Source of the DNA: Pseudonocardia autotrophica
Lineage (GTDB): Bacteria; Actinomycetota; Actinomycetes; Mycobacteriales; Pseudonocardiaceae
Direction of reading: 5' to 3'
Length of the DNA stretch: 64,000 nt
Assembly: GCF_000717175.1 (NCBI RefSeq)
Contig: NZ_JNYD01000003.1
Coordinates: 62,001 to 126,000 of the forward strand
Shown here: piece by piece, positions 1 to 8,383 of the stretch
Numbering within the stretch: position 1 is the first letter of the stretch
Layout: each line of letters opens with the position of its first letter
Made by a program: the position numbers and the translations under genes
Notes under the pieces: generated by a model
What the model was told of the DNA's origin: nothing
Seen by the model: only the letters and a program-made list of their open reading frames with translations
Database searches by the model: none

Positions 1-13
1 CCCACCTCAGAGC

Positions 14-33
14 CTCTGTACGACTCTGTACGA
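14..33. repeat. Tandem 10-bp direct repeat upstream of first gene
   Basis: The decamer CTCTGTACGA occurs twice in direct succession, 16 nt before the first GTG start. It could be a promoter-proximal duplication or a binding site. The window begins only 13 nt upstream, so context is missing. Confidence 0.6.
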
Positions 34-48
34 CGCCGGGGGGTAGCC

Positions 49-564
49 GTGCTGTTCGCTCTGCTGTTCGTCCTCAGCCTGATCGTCGCCGCCGTCCACC
101 TGCTCCGGGACGCCCGGCCGCGGACGCCGAACCGCATCGCCGAGATCGTCCTGCTGTGGCTCCTGGTCATCGCCGTCGGCGTGGGCGGCGTCCTCGGCTT
201 CCTCGCGCACACGGTCTACGCCGACCCCACCGCGGCGTCGATCGGCTGGCCCGCCGGCAACCCCTTCCAGACGGAGGTGGCGGTGGCCAACCTCGCCGTC
301 GGCGTGCTGGGCCTGCTCTGCTACCGGTTCCGTGACCAGTTCTGGCTCGCCACCGTGATCGCCTTCGCCGTGTGGTTCCTCGGCGACGCCGTCGGCCACG
401 TGCACCAGATCGTCGTCGCGGACAACTGGGCCCCGAACAACGCCGGACCGGCGCTGTACGCCGACATCGCCCTCCCGCTCATCCTCATCACCCTGCTGGT
501 CGTCGCACGGCGGCCCGCCCGGAGCCGGGGCGCTGCGGCCACTCTGCGGCACGAGGCACCCTGA
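49..564 (+). CDS. DUF6790-type small integral membrane protein
   Basis: 171 aa with four to five hydrophobic segments (about 1-19, 30-52, 76-93, 97-117, 136-153) and a short basic tail. The aspartate/histidine-bearing loop near residues 112-120 (GDAVGHVHQ) is typical of the DUF6790 membrane family. The GTG start at 49 follows a G-rich ribosome-binding stretch. Function is unknown. The next gene is on the same strand 56 nt away and also encodes a membrane protein, but nothing shows that they work together. Recognition of the family is from memory of its pattern. Confidence 0.75.
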   Translation: MLFALLFVLSLIVAAVHLLRDARPRTPNRIAEIVLLWLLVIAVGVGGVLGFLAHTVYADPTAASIGWPAGNPFQTEVAVANLAVGVLGLLCYRFRDQFWLATVIAFAVWFLGDAVGHVHQIVVADNWAPNNAGPALYADIALPLILITLLVVARRPARSRGAAATLRHEAP

Positions 565-620
565 CCCGGTCGGGGAGCGCTGCTTGCGCCGGTGGGCCCC
601 CCGCGGGCTAGGTTCGCGTC

Positions 621-1241
621 GTGAGGCTCCGGCGCCGCCCGCGCGAGGTCGACCTCTACCTCCCGATGGGGCGGATCGAGCACCTGTTCGAGGCTCCGCA
701 GCTCGACCCGTTCGCGCCCGAGCTCGAGGACTACGACCCGCGACCCGGCCTCGAGCAGATGGTGCGGGCGGTCCAGCGGGCCAAGCGGAAGGCCCCGCTG
801 AAGGTGACCGTCGGGTTGCCGGCCGACGTCGTCACGCCCGGCCTCGAGGAGCGTGCCCGGGCCGCCCTGTCGCGGGAGTGCCGTCGCCGGATCGCCGCAC
901 TGAACGACGACGTCGACGGCGTCCGGCGGCTCGGGATCCGCACGCTCCTGTGGGGGCTGCTCGCCGTGCTGTTCATCAACGGGGCGGTCGGCGCCCTGGG
1001 GACCACGGAACCGGGCTCGATCGAGGACGCCCTGTCGACCGGGCTGCAGACGGTCGCCTGGGTGGTCCTGTGGGTCCCGATCAACCTGCTGATCTACGAC
1101 CTCTGGTACTACCGCCGGGACAGGCGCGCCTACCGCAGGCTGCGGGATCTCGCCCTCAGGGTCGTCGCCCAGGGCCCGGGGGAGACCGGCACGGGTTCCG
1201 GTCCGCACGCGAGAGGCGATGAGCCTCGAGATGTCCGGTGA
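621..1241 (+). CDS. Hypothetical two-TM membrane protein
   Basis: 206 aa. The N-terminal 100 residues are soluble, acidic then basic. Two membrane helices follow (about 104-126 and 139-160), then a basic segment (YYRRDRRAYRR) that would sit on the cytoplasmic side. This soluble-domain plus 2TM arrangement occurs in many uncharacterised actinobacterial proteins. I do not recognise a catalytic motif. The start is a GTG with no strong upstream Shine-Dalgarno. The gene may be transcribed with its upstream neighbour. Confidence 0.7.
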   Translation: MRLRRRPREVDLYLPMGRIEHLFEAPQLDPFAPELEDYDPRPGLEQMVRAVQRAKRKAPLKVTVGLPADVVTPGLEERARAALSRECRRRIAALNDDVDGVRRLGIRTLLWGLLAVLFINGAVGALGTTEPGSIEDALSTGLQTVAWVVLWVPINLLIYDLWYYRRDRRAYRRLRDLALRVVAQGPGETGTGSGPHARGDEPRDVR

Positions 1242-1350
1242 TTTTCGCGCTCCTTCTCCCGCAGGTCAGGGCTAGGATCGGAGAGGTCGCGGGCGTCCGC
1301 GTCGTCGCCCCTCCCCGGGCGGCCCCGGTCACGCTCTGACCCATGATCGA

Positions 1351-1382
1351 GAAGGTGTGCCGCGCAGTACCGGCACACCTTC
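1351..1382. terminator. Perfect 12-bp hairpin before the amine oxidase gene
   Basis: Arms GAAGGTGTGCCG and CGGCACACCTTC are perfectly complementary around an 8-nt loop. The hairpin lies 110 nt after the upstream stop and 51 nt before the amine oxidase ATG, with no T-run behind it. It is either the terminator of the upstream gene or a leader structure/operator of the amine oxidase. Confidence 0.6.
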
Positions 1383-1433
1383 CGCGGTCCGCCTCGGCGC
1401 CGTCGTACCACGCCTCAATGACGAGGAGTACCG

Positions 1434-3440
1434 ATGTCAGTCAGCACGCGGCCGGCAACCTCCACGGCGAATCCCCTGGCGCCGCTCGCTCCCGAGGAGA
1501 TCCGACGCACCACGGAGATCCTGCGGGCCGAGCGACAGATCGATCAGGGGCTCCGCTTCGTGACCGTCACGCTCCACGAGCCCCCCAAGCGCGAGGTCCT
1601 CGACCACGGCCGTGGCGACGGCCCGACTCCCGAACGGGCGGCCTTCGTGATCCTGTACGACCGCCGTCACCAGCAGACCGTCGAAGCGGTGGTCTCGCTC
1701 GACCGCGGAGTGGTGGCCTCCTGGGAGGTGATCGACGACGTCCAGCCCAGTGTGATGCTCGAGGAGTTCTTCAGCGCGGAGGAGATCACGCGGTCCGATC
1801 CGCGATGGCAGGAGGCGATGCGCAAGCGCGGGGTGACCGACTTCTCGCTGGCGATGATCGACCCGTGGGCGGCCGGCTACGACATCGACGACCCCACGGG
1901 TCGCCGGCTGCTCCGCCCGTTGACGTTCGTCCGCTCGCGGGAGGACGACAACGGCTACGCGCGGCCGGTCGAGGGGCTGGTCGTGCTGCTCGACATGGAC
2001 AAGATGGAGGTCATCGACGTCCGCGACCACGGCGTCGTGCCGCTGCCGTCGAAGGCGGGCAACTACGCGCCCGAGCTGATGTTCGACGGTGACAACCGGC
2101 CGGCGTTCACGCGGCTGCGCGAGGACGTGAAGCCGCTGGAGATCACGCAGCCGGAGGGCCCGAGCTTCACCGTCGACGGGCACGAGGTGAGCTGGCAGAA
2201 GTGGCGGTTGCGGGTCGGCTACACCCCGCGCGAGGGCCTGGTGCTGCACCAGGTGGGGTACGAGGACCGGGGCCGGCTCCGGCCGGTGCTCTACCGGGCC
2301 TCGCTGTCGGAGATGTACATCCCGTACGGCGACCCCGCGCCGACGCACCGGATCAAGAACGTCTTCGACGAGGGCGAGTACGGGGTCGGCGTGCTGCTCA
2401 ACCCGCTGACCCTCGGCTGCGACTGCCTGGGCGAGATCTTCTACTTCGACGTCACCGCGAACGACCAGGAGGGCCGGCCGGTCACGATCCCGAACGCCAT
2501 CTGCATGCACGAGGAGGACCACGGGATCGCCTGGAAGCACACCGACTTCCGCACCGAGAAGGCGGAGGTCCGCCGCGCGCGCCGCCTGGTGATCTCCTGC
2601 ATCGCGACGGTCGGCAACTACGAGTACGGCTTCTTCTGGTACCTCTACACCGACGGCACCCTCCAGTTCGAGGTGAAGCTGACCGGCGTCCTCTCCACCG
2701 GTGCCCTGGCCGACGGCGAGGAACCGCGCCACGGCGTCGTCGTGGCCCCGGGTCTGTACGGGCCGCACCACCAGCACTTCTTCAACGTCCGGCTGGACAT
2801 GCAGGTCGACGGCGACCGCAACTCGGTCTACGAGGTCGACGCCGCCGCGGTGCCGCCCGGGCCCGACAACCCATACGGCAACGCCTGGGTCACGAAGAAG
2901 ACGCCGCTGTCGCGGGAGAGCGAGGCGCGGCGGCTGATCGACCCGTTGGTCGCACGCGTGTGGTACGTCGTCAATCCGAACGAGGTCAACGAGCTCGGCC
3001 AGCCGACCGGCTACAAGCTGATGCCGGGCGAGAACGTGCTGCCCCTGCAGCAGGAGGGGTCGCAGGCGTTCGCCCGCGCGCAGTTCGCCTACAAGCACCT
3101 GTGGGTCACCCGCTACGACCCGCGCGAGAACTACGCCGCCGGCGACTACCCGAACCAGCACGGCTCACCGGGCGGGCTGCTCGAGTACCAGAAGGCGGAC
3201 CGCCCGCTGGAGAACGAGGATCTCGTCGTCTGGTACTCCTTCGGCGCCCACCACGTGGTCCGCCCGGAGGACTGGCCGGTCATGCCGGTGACCACCATCG
3301 GGTTCTCGCTCAAGCCGGTCGGCTTCTTCGACGGCAACCCGGCGCTGGACACGCCGCGGTCCGCGGCGTGCCACACCGGCAACGGACAGGTCGGGCACGG
3401 CGACGGGCATCCGGCCCCGACGCCGGAGGTGGCCCAGTGA
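1434..3440 (+). CDS. Copper-containing primary-amine oxidase (TPQ type)
   Basis: 668 aa, the normal size for a bacterial copper amine oxidase. It oxidatively deaminates primary amines such as tyramine or phenylethylamine to aldehyde, ammonia and H2O2. All key residues are present: the topaquinone precursor Tyr396 in the motif NYEY (395-398), the catalytic base Asp312 in FDEGE, and copper ligands His446 and His448 (HHQH) plus His607 (GAHHV). The order of small N-domains followed by the large beta-sandwich matches the Arthrobacter enzymes. There is no signal peptide, so it is predicted cytoplasmic. The permease 73 nt downstream likely imports the amine. The substrate is inferred, not shown. Confidence 0.95.
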   Translation: MSVSTRPATSTANPLAPLAPEEIRRTTEILRAERQIDQGLRFVTVTLHEPPKREVLDHGRGDGPTPERAAFVILYDRRHQQTVEAVVSLDRGVVASWEVIDDVQPSVMLEEFFSAEEITRSDPRWQEAMRKRGVTDFSLAMIDPWAAGYDIDDPTGRRLLRPLTFVRSREDDNGYARPVEGLVVLLDMDKMEVIDVRDHGVVPLPSKAGNYAPELMFDGDNRPAFTRLREDVKPLEITQPEGPSFTVDGHEVSWQKWRLRVGYTPREGLVLHQVGYEDRGRLRPVLYRASLSEMYIPYGDPAPTHRIKNVFDEGEYGVGVLLNPLTLGCDCLGEIFYFDVTANDQEGRPVTIPNAICMHEEDHGIAWKHTDFRTEKAEVRRARRLVISCIATVGNYEYGFFWYLYTDGTLQFEVKLTGVLSTGALADGEEPRHGVVVAPGLYGPHHQHFFNVRLDMQVDGDRNSVYEVDAAAVPPGPDNPYGNAWVTKKTPLSRESEARRLIDPLVARVWYVVNPNEVNELGQPTGYKLMPGENVLPLQQEGSQAFARAQFAYKHLWVTRYDPRENYAAGDYPNQHGSPGGLLEYQKADRPLENEDLVVWYSFGAHHVVRPEDWPVMPVTTIGFSLKPVGFFDGNPALDTPRSAACHTGNGQVGHGDGHPAPTPEVAQ

Positions 3441-3513
3441 GCGAGCTCGCGAGCGAACCATTCCACACAGCAGCGCCGCGAACGCGGCCGACGAGCGTCA
3501 GCGAGGAGGACTC

Positions 3514-4974
3514 GTGAGCGCGGAGGGGGCCGGGCCGCACCCGGTCCACTCCGACACCGGGCTGGCCCACGGGACGATGAGCCAGCTCGACGTGTTGGCC
3601 CAGTCGGTGGCCGGGATCGCGCCCAGCGCCGCGATGGCCACCACCCCGGCGCTGATCGCCCTCTACGCCGGGCAGGGCGCGTGGCTGTCCTACGTGGCCG
3701 CGACCGTCGTCGTCATCCTGGTCGGGCTGGTCGCGACGCAGTTCGGGCGCCGGTTCGCCTCCTCCGGGTCGCTGTACTCCTACGTCGCGAAGGGCCTGGG
3801 CCCGGCCGGGGCGTTCGCGGCCGGGTGGGGGCTGGTCATCGGCTACGGGTTCATCGCGATGATCGGAGTGGTCGGCACCGCCATCTACTTCGGCAGCTTC
3901 CTCACCACGCTGGGGCTGCCGGTCGGCGGCACGCTCGCGGTCTGCATCATCCTGGCGGTCGCCGCGATCGGGGCCGCCGCGTTCGCGATCATCGGCATCA
4001 AGATCTCCACGCGCGTGGGCCTGGTCCTCGAGATCGTCTCGGTCGCCGCCATCCTGGTCGTGCTGATCGCCGTCCTGGTCGGCAGTGGCGGCCGCGGGGC
4101 CACCGCCCCGTTCGACCTCTCGACCCTGTCGTTCGACGGCGTCGCCTTCGGGATCGTGCTCGGGGTGCTCGGCTTCGTCGGGTTCGAGAGCGCCGCGAGC
4201 CTCGGCGCGGAGGCGCGCGACCCGCACCGTGCCATCCCGCGCGCCGTGCTCGGGAGCGCGGTCCTCGTCGGTGTCCTGTACGTCTTCGCGGCCTACGACA
4301 TGGTGCGGGGCTTCGGCGACCCGAACGCCCTGAGCCAGAGCACCGCGCCGATCAGCGACCTGGCCGCCCGGTACGGGCTGGGCGGTGTCTCCTGGATCGT
4401 CGACCTGGGCATCACGGCGTCGTTCTTCGCGGTCACGATCGCCTGCATCAACGCCTCGTCCCGCATCCTCTACACGATGGCCGAGGAGGACATCCTGCCC
4501 AGGGCGCTGGGCCGGGCGCACTCCACGCACAAGACCCCGCACGTGGCGATCGCCGTCATCGCGCCGGTCGTGCTCGTGGTGCCGGTCATCCTGGTCGCCT
4601 CCGGGATGACGCCGCTCGACGTGTTCACCTACACAGGCACGATCGGGACCTTCGGTTACATGCTGGCCTACGTGCTGATGGCCGTCGCGCTGCCGTTCTT
4701 CCTGCGGAAGCGGGACGAGTTCAACCCCGCGTCGGCGGTGCTCGCGGTCGTGGTCGTCGCGGCGCTGCTCTACGTCTTCTACAAGAACGTGATCCCGGTG
4801 CCCGACTACCCGCTCAACCTGATGCCCTGGATCTTCCTCGGGCTCGTCGTCCTCGGCCTGGCCTGGTACGCGCTGGCCCGGGCCCGCCGGCCCCAGCTCG
4901 TCGAGGAGGTCGGATCGTTCGAGGAGGAGCCGGTCGCGCCGCATCCCCGGCACCGTCGGAAGGAGAACCCGTGA
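3514..4974 (+). CDS. APC-superfamily amino acid/amine permease
   Basis: 486 aa, about 12 hydrophobic helices, with the helix-1 signature of APC permeases (VAGIAPSAAMATTP near residues 33-46) and a glutamate-bearing segment GFESAAS in helix 6. It probably imports the amine oxidised by the adjacent copper amine oxidase; this partnership is inferred from adjacency. The GTG at 3514 follows a GAGGA ribosome-binding site; an in-frame ATG at 3577 is a possible alternative. The gene ends 4 nt from the oppositely oriented ppk2 stop. Confidence 0.9.
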   Translation: MSAEGAGPHPVHSDTGLAHGTMSQLDVLAQSVAGIAPSAAMATTPALIALYAGQGAWLSYVAATVVVILVGLVATQFGRRFASSGSLYSYVAKGLGPAGAFAAGWGLVIGYGFIAMIGVVGTAIYFGSFLTTLGLPVGGTLAVCIILAVAAIGAAAFAIIGIKISTRVGLVLEIVSVAAILVVLIAVLVGSGGRGATAPFDLSTLSFDGVAFGIVLGVLGFVGFESAASLGAEARDPHRAIPRAVLGSAVLVGVLYVFAAYDMVRGFGDPNALSQSTAPISDLAARYGLGGVSWIVDLGITASFFAVTIACINASSRILYTMAEEDILPRALGRAHSTHKTPHVAIAVIAPVVLVVPVILVASGMTPLDVFTYTGTIGTFGYMLAYVLMAVALPFFLRKRDEFNPASAVLAVVVVAALLYVFYKNVIPVPDYPLNLMPWIFLGLVVLGLAWYALARARRPQLVEEVGSFEEEPVAPHPRHRRKENP

Positions 4975-4996
4975 CCGCTCAGGCGGGTTCCTCCTT
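4960..4996. terminator. Bidirectional terminator spanning two convergent stop codons
   Basis: AAGGAGAACCCG (4960-4971) pairs with CGGGTTCCTCCTT (4984-4996) with a single bulged C, giving a 12-bp stem. The loop holds both the permease TGA and the ppk2 stop. The end codons of both genes therefore also encode the hairpin. Confidence 0.6.
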
Positions 4997-5809
4997 CTCC
5001 AGCAGCGTCGCGGCGTGGTCGGGGACGGCGCGCTCGAGCTCGCGGGGCGGGCGGACGTAGCCGCGGCCCTCCGGGCGGGCGGGGATCGCGAGCGGGGCGC
5101 GGACCACGGGTTCCCAGGGGATGCTGTCCAGCAGGTGGGCGATCATGTTCAGCCGGGCCCGGCGCTTGTCCTCGGACTCGACGATGGTCCAGGGCGCGGT
5201 GTCGGTGTCGGTGTGGACGAGCATGTCGTCCTTGGCCTGCGAGTAGTCGTCCCACCGGGCGATCGACTCGAGGTCCATGGGGGAGAGCTTCCACTGCTTC
5301 AACGGGTTCTCGACGCGCTCGCGGAAGCGCTTCTCCTGCTCCTGCGGGCTGACCGAGAACCAGTACTTGCGGAGCAGGATCCCGTCCTCGACCAGCAGGT
5401 CCTCGAAGATCGGGCACTGCCGCAGGAAGCGCGTGTACTCGTGCGGGGTGCAGAAGCCCATGACCCGCTCGACGCCCGCGCGGTTGTACCAGGAGCGGTC
5501 GAACAACACGATCTCGCCGGCGGCCGGCAGGTGCTCCACGTAGCGCTGGAAGTACCACTGGGTCCGCTCGCGCTCGGTGGGCGCGGGGAGCGCCACGATC
5601 GGCGCGACCCGGGGGTTGAGGTGCTCGACGACGCGCTTGATCGCCCCGCCCTTGCCCGCCGCGTCGCGCCCCTCGAAGATCACGACGACCCGCGCCCCCG
5701 TGGCCTTGACCCACTCCTGCAGCTGGACGAGCTGTCCCTGCAGACGCAGCAGCTCCGCCTCGTAGAGCTCCCGCGGGAGGCGCTTCGGGGCCTTCGCCTT
5801 CTTCGTCAT
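4979..5809 (-). CDS. ppk2: Polyphosphate kinase 2 family protein
   Basis: 276 aa single-domain PPK2, which transfers phosphate between polyphosphate and nucleotides. Visible are the Walker A-like GRDAAGKGG (47-55), the Walker B/lid motif DRSWYNR (104-110) and the downstream PLKQWKLSPMD segment characteristic of the family. Single-domain length fits class I or II, which act on nucleoside diphosphates or monophosphates; I cannot separate them by eye. It lies 46 nt downstream of the P-type ATPase on the same strand and is probably co-transcribed with it. Confidence 0.92.
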   Translation of the reverse strand: MTKKAKAPKRLPRELYEAELLRLQGQLVQLQEWVKATGARVVVIFEGRDAAGKGGAIKRVVEHLNPRVAPIVALPAPTERERTQWYFQRYVEHLPAAGEIVLFDRSWYNRAGVERVMGFCTPHEYTRFLRQCPIFEDLLVEDGILLRKYWFSVSPQEQEKRFRERVENPLKQWKLSPMDLESIARWDDYSQAKDDMLVHTDTDTAPWTIVESEDKRRARLNMIAHLLDSIPWEPVVRAPLAIPARPEGRGYVRPPRELERAVPDHAATLLEKEEPA

Positions 5810-5855
5810 GGGAGAAGGGTCGGCGAGCGGCGCCCGAAAGGGAACAGGGAGATCG

Positions 5856-8258
5856 TCAGGCGGCCGCCGAGCGGGACCGGACGACCCGCCCGATCACCTC
5901 GATGACCACGCCCGCCACCGCGCCGAGCCCCACCCCGACGCCGACGCGGAGCCACGTGACGTCGAGCAGGAACACCGTGGCGGACAGGAAGGGCACCGCG
6001 AGGATCACCACGACGGCCAGCGCCAGGCCGCCGACGAGCAGGACCTTCCACCGGGTGAAGGGGCGGGCGAACAGGGTGAGCGCCCAGAGCGACGCCACCA
6101 GCACGGTCACGGTCGCCACCGTCTGCCCGGCCACCAGTCCGCCGGTGGGCTCCAGCCAGCGGATGGTGCGGTCGCCGGAGTACGCCGCCGTGCCGATCAC
6201 CACGCCGATCGGGACCGCGGACCAGAGCACCCGGGGCAGGAAGCCCGGCACGTAGCGCCGCCGGTTCGGGGCCAGCGCGAGCACGAACCCGGGGATGCCG
6301 ATCGTCACGGCCGAGATCAGCGTGAGCTGGATCGGCGCGAGCGGGTAGGCGGCCGCGGTCGCGATGACCACCAGGGCCATCAGCAGCGAGTAGACGTTCT
6401 TGACCAGGAACAGGTTCGCCGCGCGCTCGATGTTCGCCATGACCCGGCGACCCTCGGCGACGACGTCGGGCAGGTGCGCGAACCGGCCGTCGAGCAGCAC
6501 GAGCTGCGCGACCGCGCGGGTGGCGGCGGCGCCGTTGCCCATCGCCACGCCGATGTCGGCGTCCTTGAGCGCCATGGCGTCGTTGACGCCGTCGCCCGTC
6601 ATCGCGACGACGTGGCCGCGGCGCTGCAGCGCACCGACGATGGCCCGCTTCTGCTGGGGCGTGACCCGGCCGTAGACGGGGTTCGCCTCGAGGACGTCGG
6701 CGAGCGCGTCGGGGTCCTCGGGCAGGGTCCGGGCGTCGACGGCGTCGGCCGCGGCGGTGATGCCCGGCAGCCCGACGGCGGTCGCGACCGCGCCGACCGT
6801 GCGCGGGTTGTCGCCCGAGATCACGCGCAGGGACACGCCCTGTTCGGCGAAGTAGCGCAGGGTGTCGGCGGCGTCGTCCCGGATCCGCTCGGCGAGCACG
6901 ACGAGGGCCCGCGCTTCGAGCAGCGGCGGGAGGACCGGGCCGTCGACCATGTCGTCGGCGTGGGCGAGCACGAGCACCCGCCGCCCGTCCTCCGCGATCT
7001 TCCCGGCGGTCTCCAGCAGGTCGGCGGACCCGGGATCGGCGGGCTCCGGCAGGACCATCTCGGGTGCCCCGAGCACCCACGTGCCGTGCTCGCCGGCGCC
7101 GACGGCGGACCACTTGCGGTCCGACGAGAAGGGGACGTTCGCCGTCGCGGTCCACGAGGTGTGCGAGAAGACGGTGGCGAGCGCCGCCGCGGTGGCGTTG
7201 CCGCCCGGCTCCGTGCAGCTCAGTGCCAGCGCCTCGCGGACCTCGGCCTCGGCGAGCGGGTCCGCGTCCCGCGGCAGGACGAGCCGGTCGAACACGATGT
7301 CGCCGTGGGTCAGGGTCCCGGTCTTGTCGAGGCAGACGACGTCGACGCGGGCGAGCACCTCCACGGCGGGCAGCTCCTGCACGAGGGTCCGCTTCCGCGC
7401 CAGCGTGACCGCGCCGAGCATGAACGCCAGGCTGGTCAGCAGCACCAGCCCCTCGGGCACCATCCCGACGAGCGCGGCGACCGTGCCGGTGACCGCGTCC
7501 TGCCAGCTGTCGGCGTCGCTGGTGCGGAACTGGCTCCACACCAGCAGCGGCGCGACCACCAGCATCATCACCGAGATCCACCGCAGGATGGTGTTCGTCC
7601 CGGAGATCAGCTCGCTCGGGGTGCGCGTGAACTTCTTCGCCTCGGCGGTGAGCCGGGTGGCGTACGCGTCGGCGCCGACGGCGGTGGCCCGGAACCGCCC
7701 CTGCCCGGCGACGACGATCGAGCCGGACCGCACCTGGTCGCCGGGGACCTTGGCGATCGGGTCGGACTCGCCGGTCAGCAGCGACTCGTCGACCTCGAGC
7801 CCGGCCGACGCCGTGACCGTCCCGTCCGCCGTGACCTGGTCCCCGGAGCGGAGCTCGACCAGCTCGTCGGCGACGACGTCGGCGACCTCGATCTCGGCCA
7901 CCTCGCCGTCCCGCACCACCCTCGCGTGCGGGGCGTTGAGCACGGCGAGCCGGTCCAGCGTGCGCTTGGCGCGGACCTCCTGGATCACGCCGATGGCCGT
8001 GTTGGCCACGATGACCAGCCCGAACAAGCCGTTCTGCCAGCGACCGGTGGCGGCGATGACGAGGAAGAGCGCGAACAGCAGCCCGTTGAACGGCGTGACG
8101 ACGTTGGCGCGCACGATCTGCCCGACGCTGCGGCTGGTCTGCGCGTCGACGGCGTTCGTGCGGCCCGCGGCGACCCGCTCGGCGACCTCCGCGGCGGTCA
8201 GTCCGCGGTCGCCCCGCGGCGACTCCATGACGGTGCCGCGTCCGAGCACGTCCTCCAC
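5856..8258 (-). CDS. ctpE: CtpE-like cation-transporting P-type ATPase
   Basis: 800 aa HAD-type P-ATPase. It has the actuator motif TGES (162-165), the membrane ion-site motif MVPEGL (266-271), the phosphorylated Asp311 in DKTGT, and MTGDGVND in the P-domain. There is no N-terminal heavy-metal domain. The MVPEG(L)VLLTS signature matches mycobacterial CtpE, linked to calcium uptake; substrate assignment is by family resemblance only. The GTG start at 8258 is preceded by a GGGGGGA site; an ATG ten codons in (8228) has no such site. The C-terminal helices end in basic residues. It heads a two-gene unit with ppk2. Confidence 0.88.
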   Translation of the reverse strand: MEDVLGRGTVMESPRGDRGLTAAEVAERVAAGRTNAVDAQTSRSVGQIVRANVVTPFNGLLFALFLVIAATGRWQNGLFGLVIVANTAIGVIQEVRAKRTLDRLAVLNAPHARVVRDGEVAEIEVADVVADELVELRSGDQVTADGTVTASAGLEVDESLLTGESDPIAKVPGDQVRSGSIVVAGQGRFRATAVGADAYATRLTAEAKKFTRTPSELISGTNTILRWISVMMLVVAPLLVWSQFRTSDADSWQDAVTGTVAALVGMVPEGLVLLTSLAFMLGAVTLARKRTLVQELPAVEVLARVDVVCLDKTGTLTHGDIVFDRLVLPRDADPLAEAEVREALALSCTEPGGNATAAALATVFSHTSWTATANVPFSSDRKWSAVGAGEHGTWVLGAPEMVLPEPADPGSADLLETAGKIAEDGRRVLVLAHADDMVDGPVLPPLLEARALVVLAERIRDDAADTLRYFAEQGVSLRVISGDNPRTVGAVATAVGLPGITAAADAVDARTLPEDPDALADVLEANPVYGRVTPQQKRAIVGALQRRGHVVAMTGDGVNDAMALKDADIGVAMGNGAAATRAVAQLVLLDGRFAHLPDVVAEGRRVMANIERAANLFLVKNVYSLLMALVVIATAAAYPLAPIQLTLISAVTIGIPGFVLALAPNRRRYVPGFLPRVLWSAVPIGVVIGTAAYSGDRTIRWLEPTGGLVAGQTVATVTVLVASLWALTLFARPFTRWKVLLVGGLALAVVVILAVPFLSATVFLLDVTWLRVGVGVGLGAVAGVVIEVIGRVVRSRSAAA

Positions 8259-8383
8259 GCGCGTCCCCCCGCCCTCGCGCCGCCCCGAGCCGTCCTCGGA
8301 CCGGACGCGGCCCGCGTTACGCCCACCCGACGCCCGATGGCCGACGATCGGTCCGATTCTGTCGGTCGGGGGAAGGGCTGTCG

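Noticed and set aside
1437..3161. A 574-codon open frame antisense to the amine oxidase gene
   Set aside because: Long antisense frames are expected in DNA with such high third-position GC. The forward frame encodes a complete enzyme with all catalytic residues, and the reverse product is Arg/Val/Asp-rich without any motif.
3441..3450. GCGAGCTCGC palindrome between amine oxidase and permease
   Set aside because: Ten bases of GC-rich palindrome are likely by chance here; no second copy or pairing with a known site was seen.
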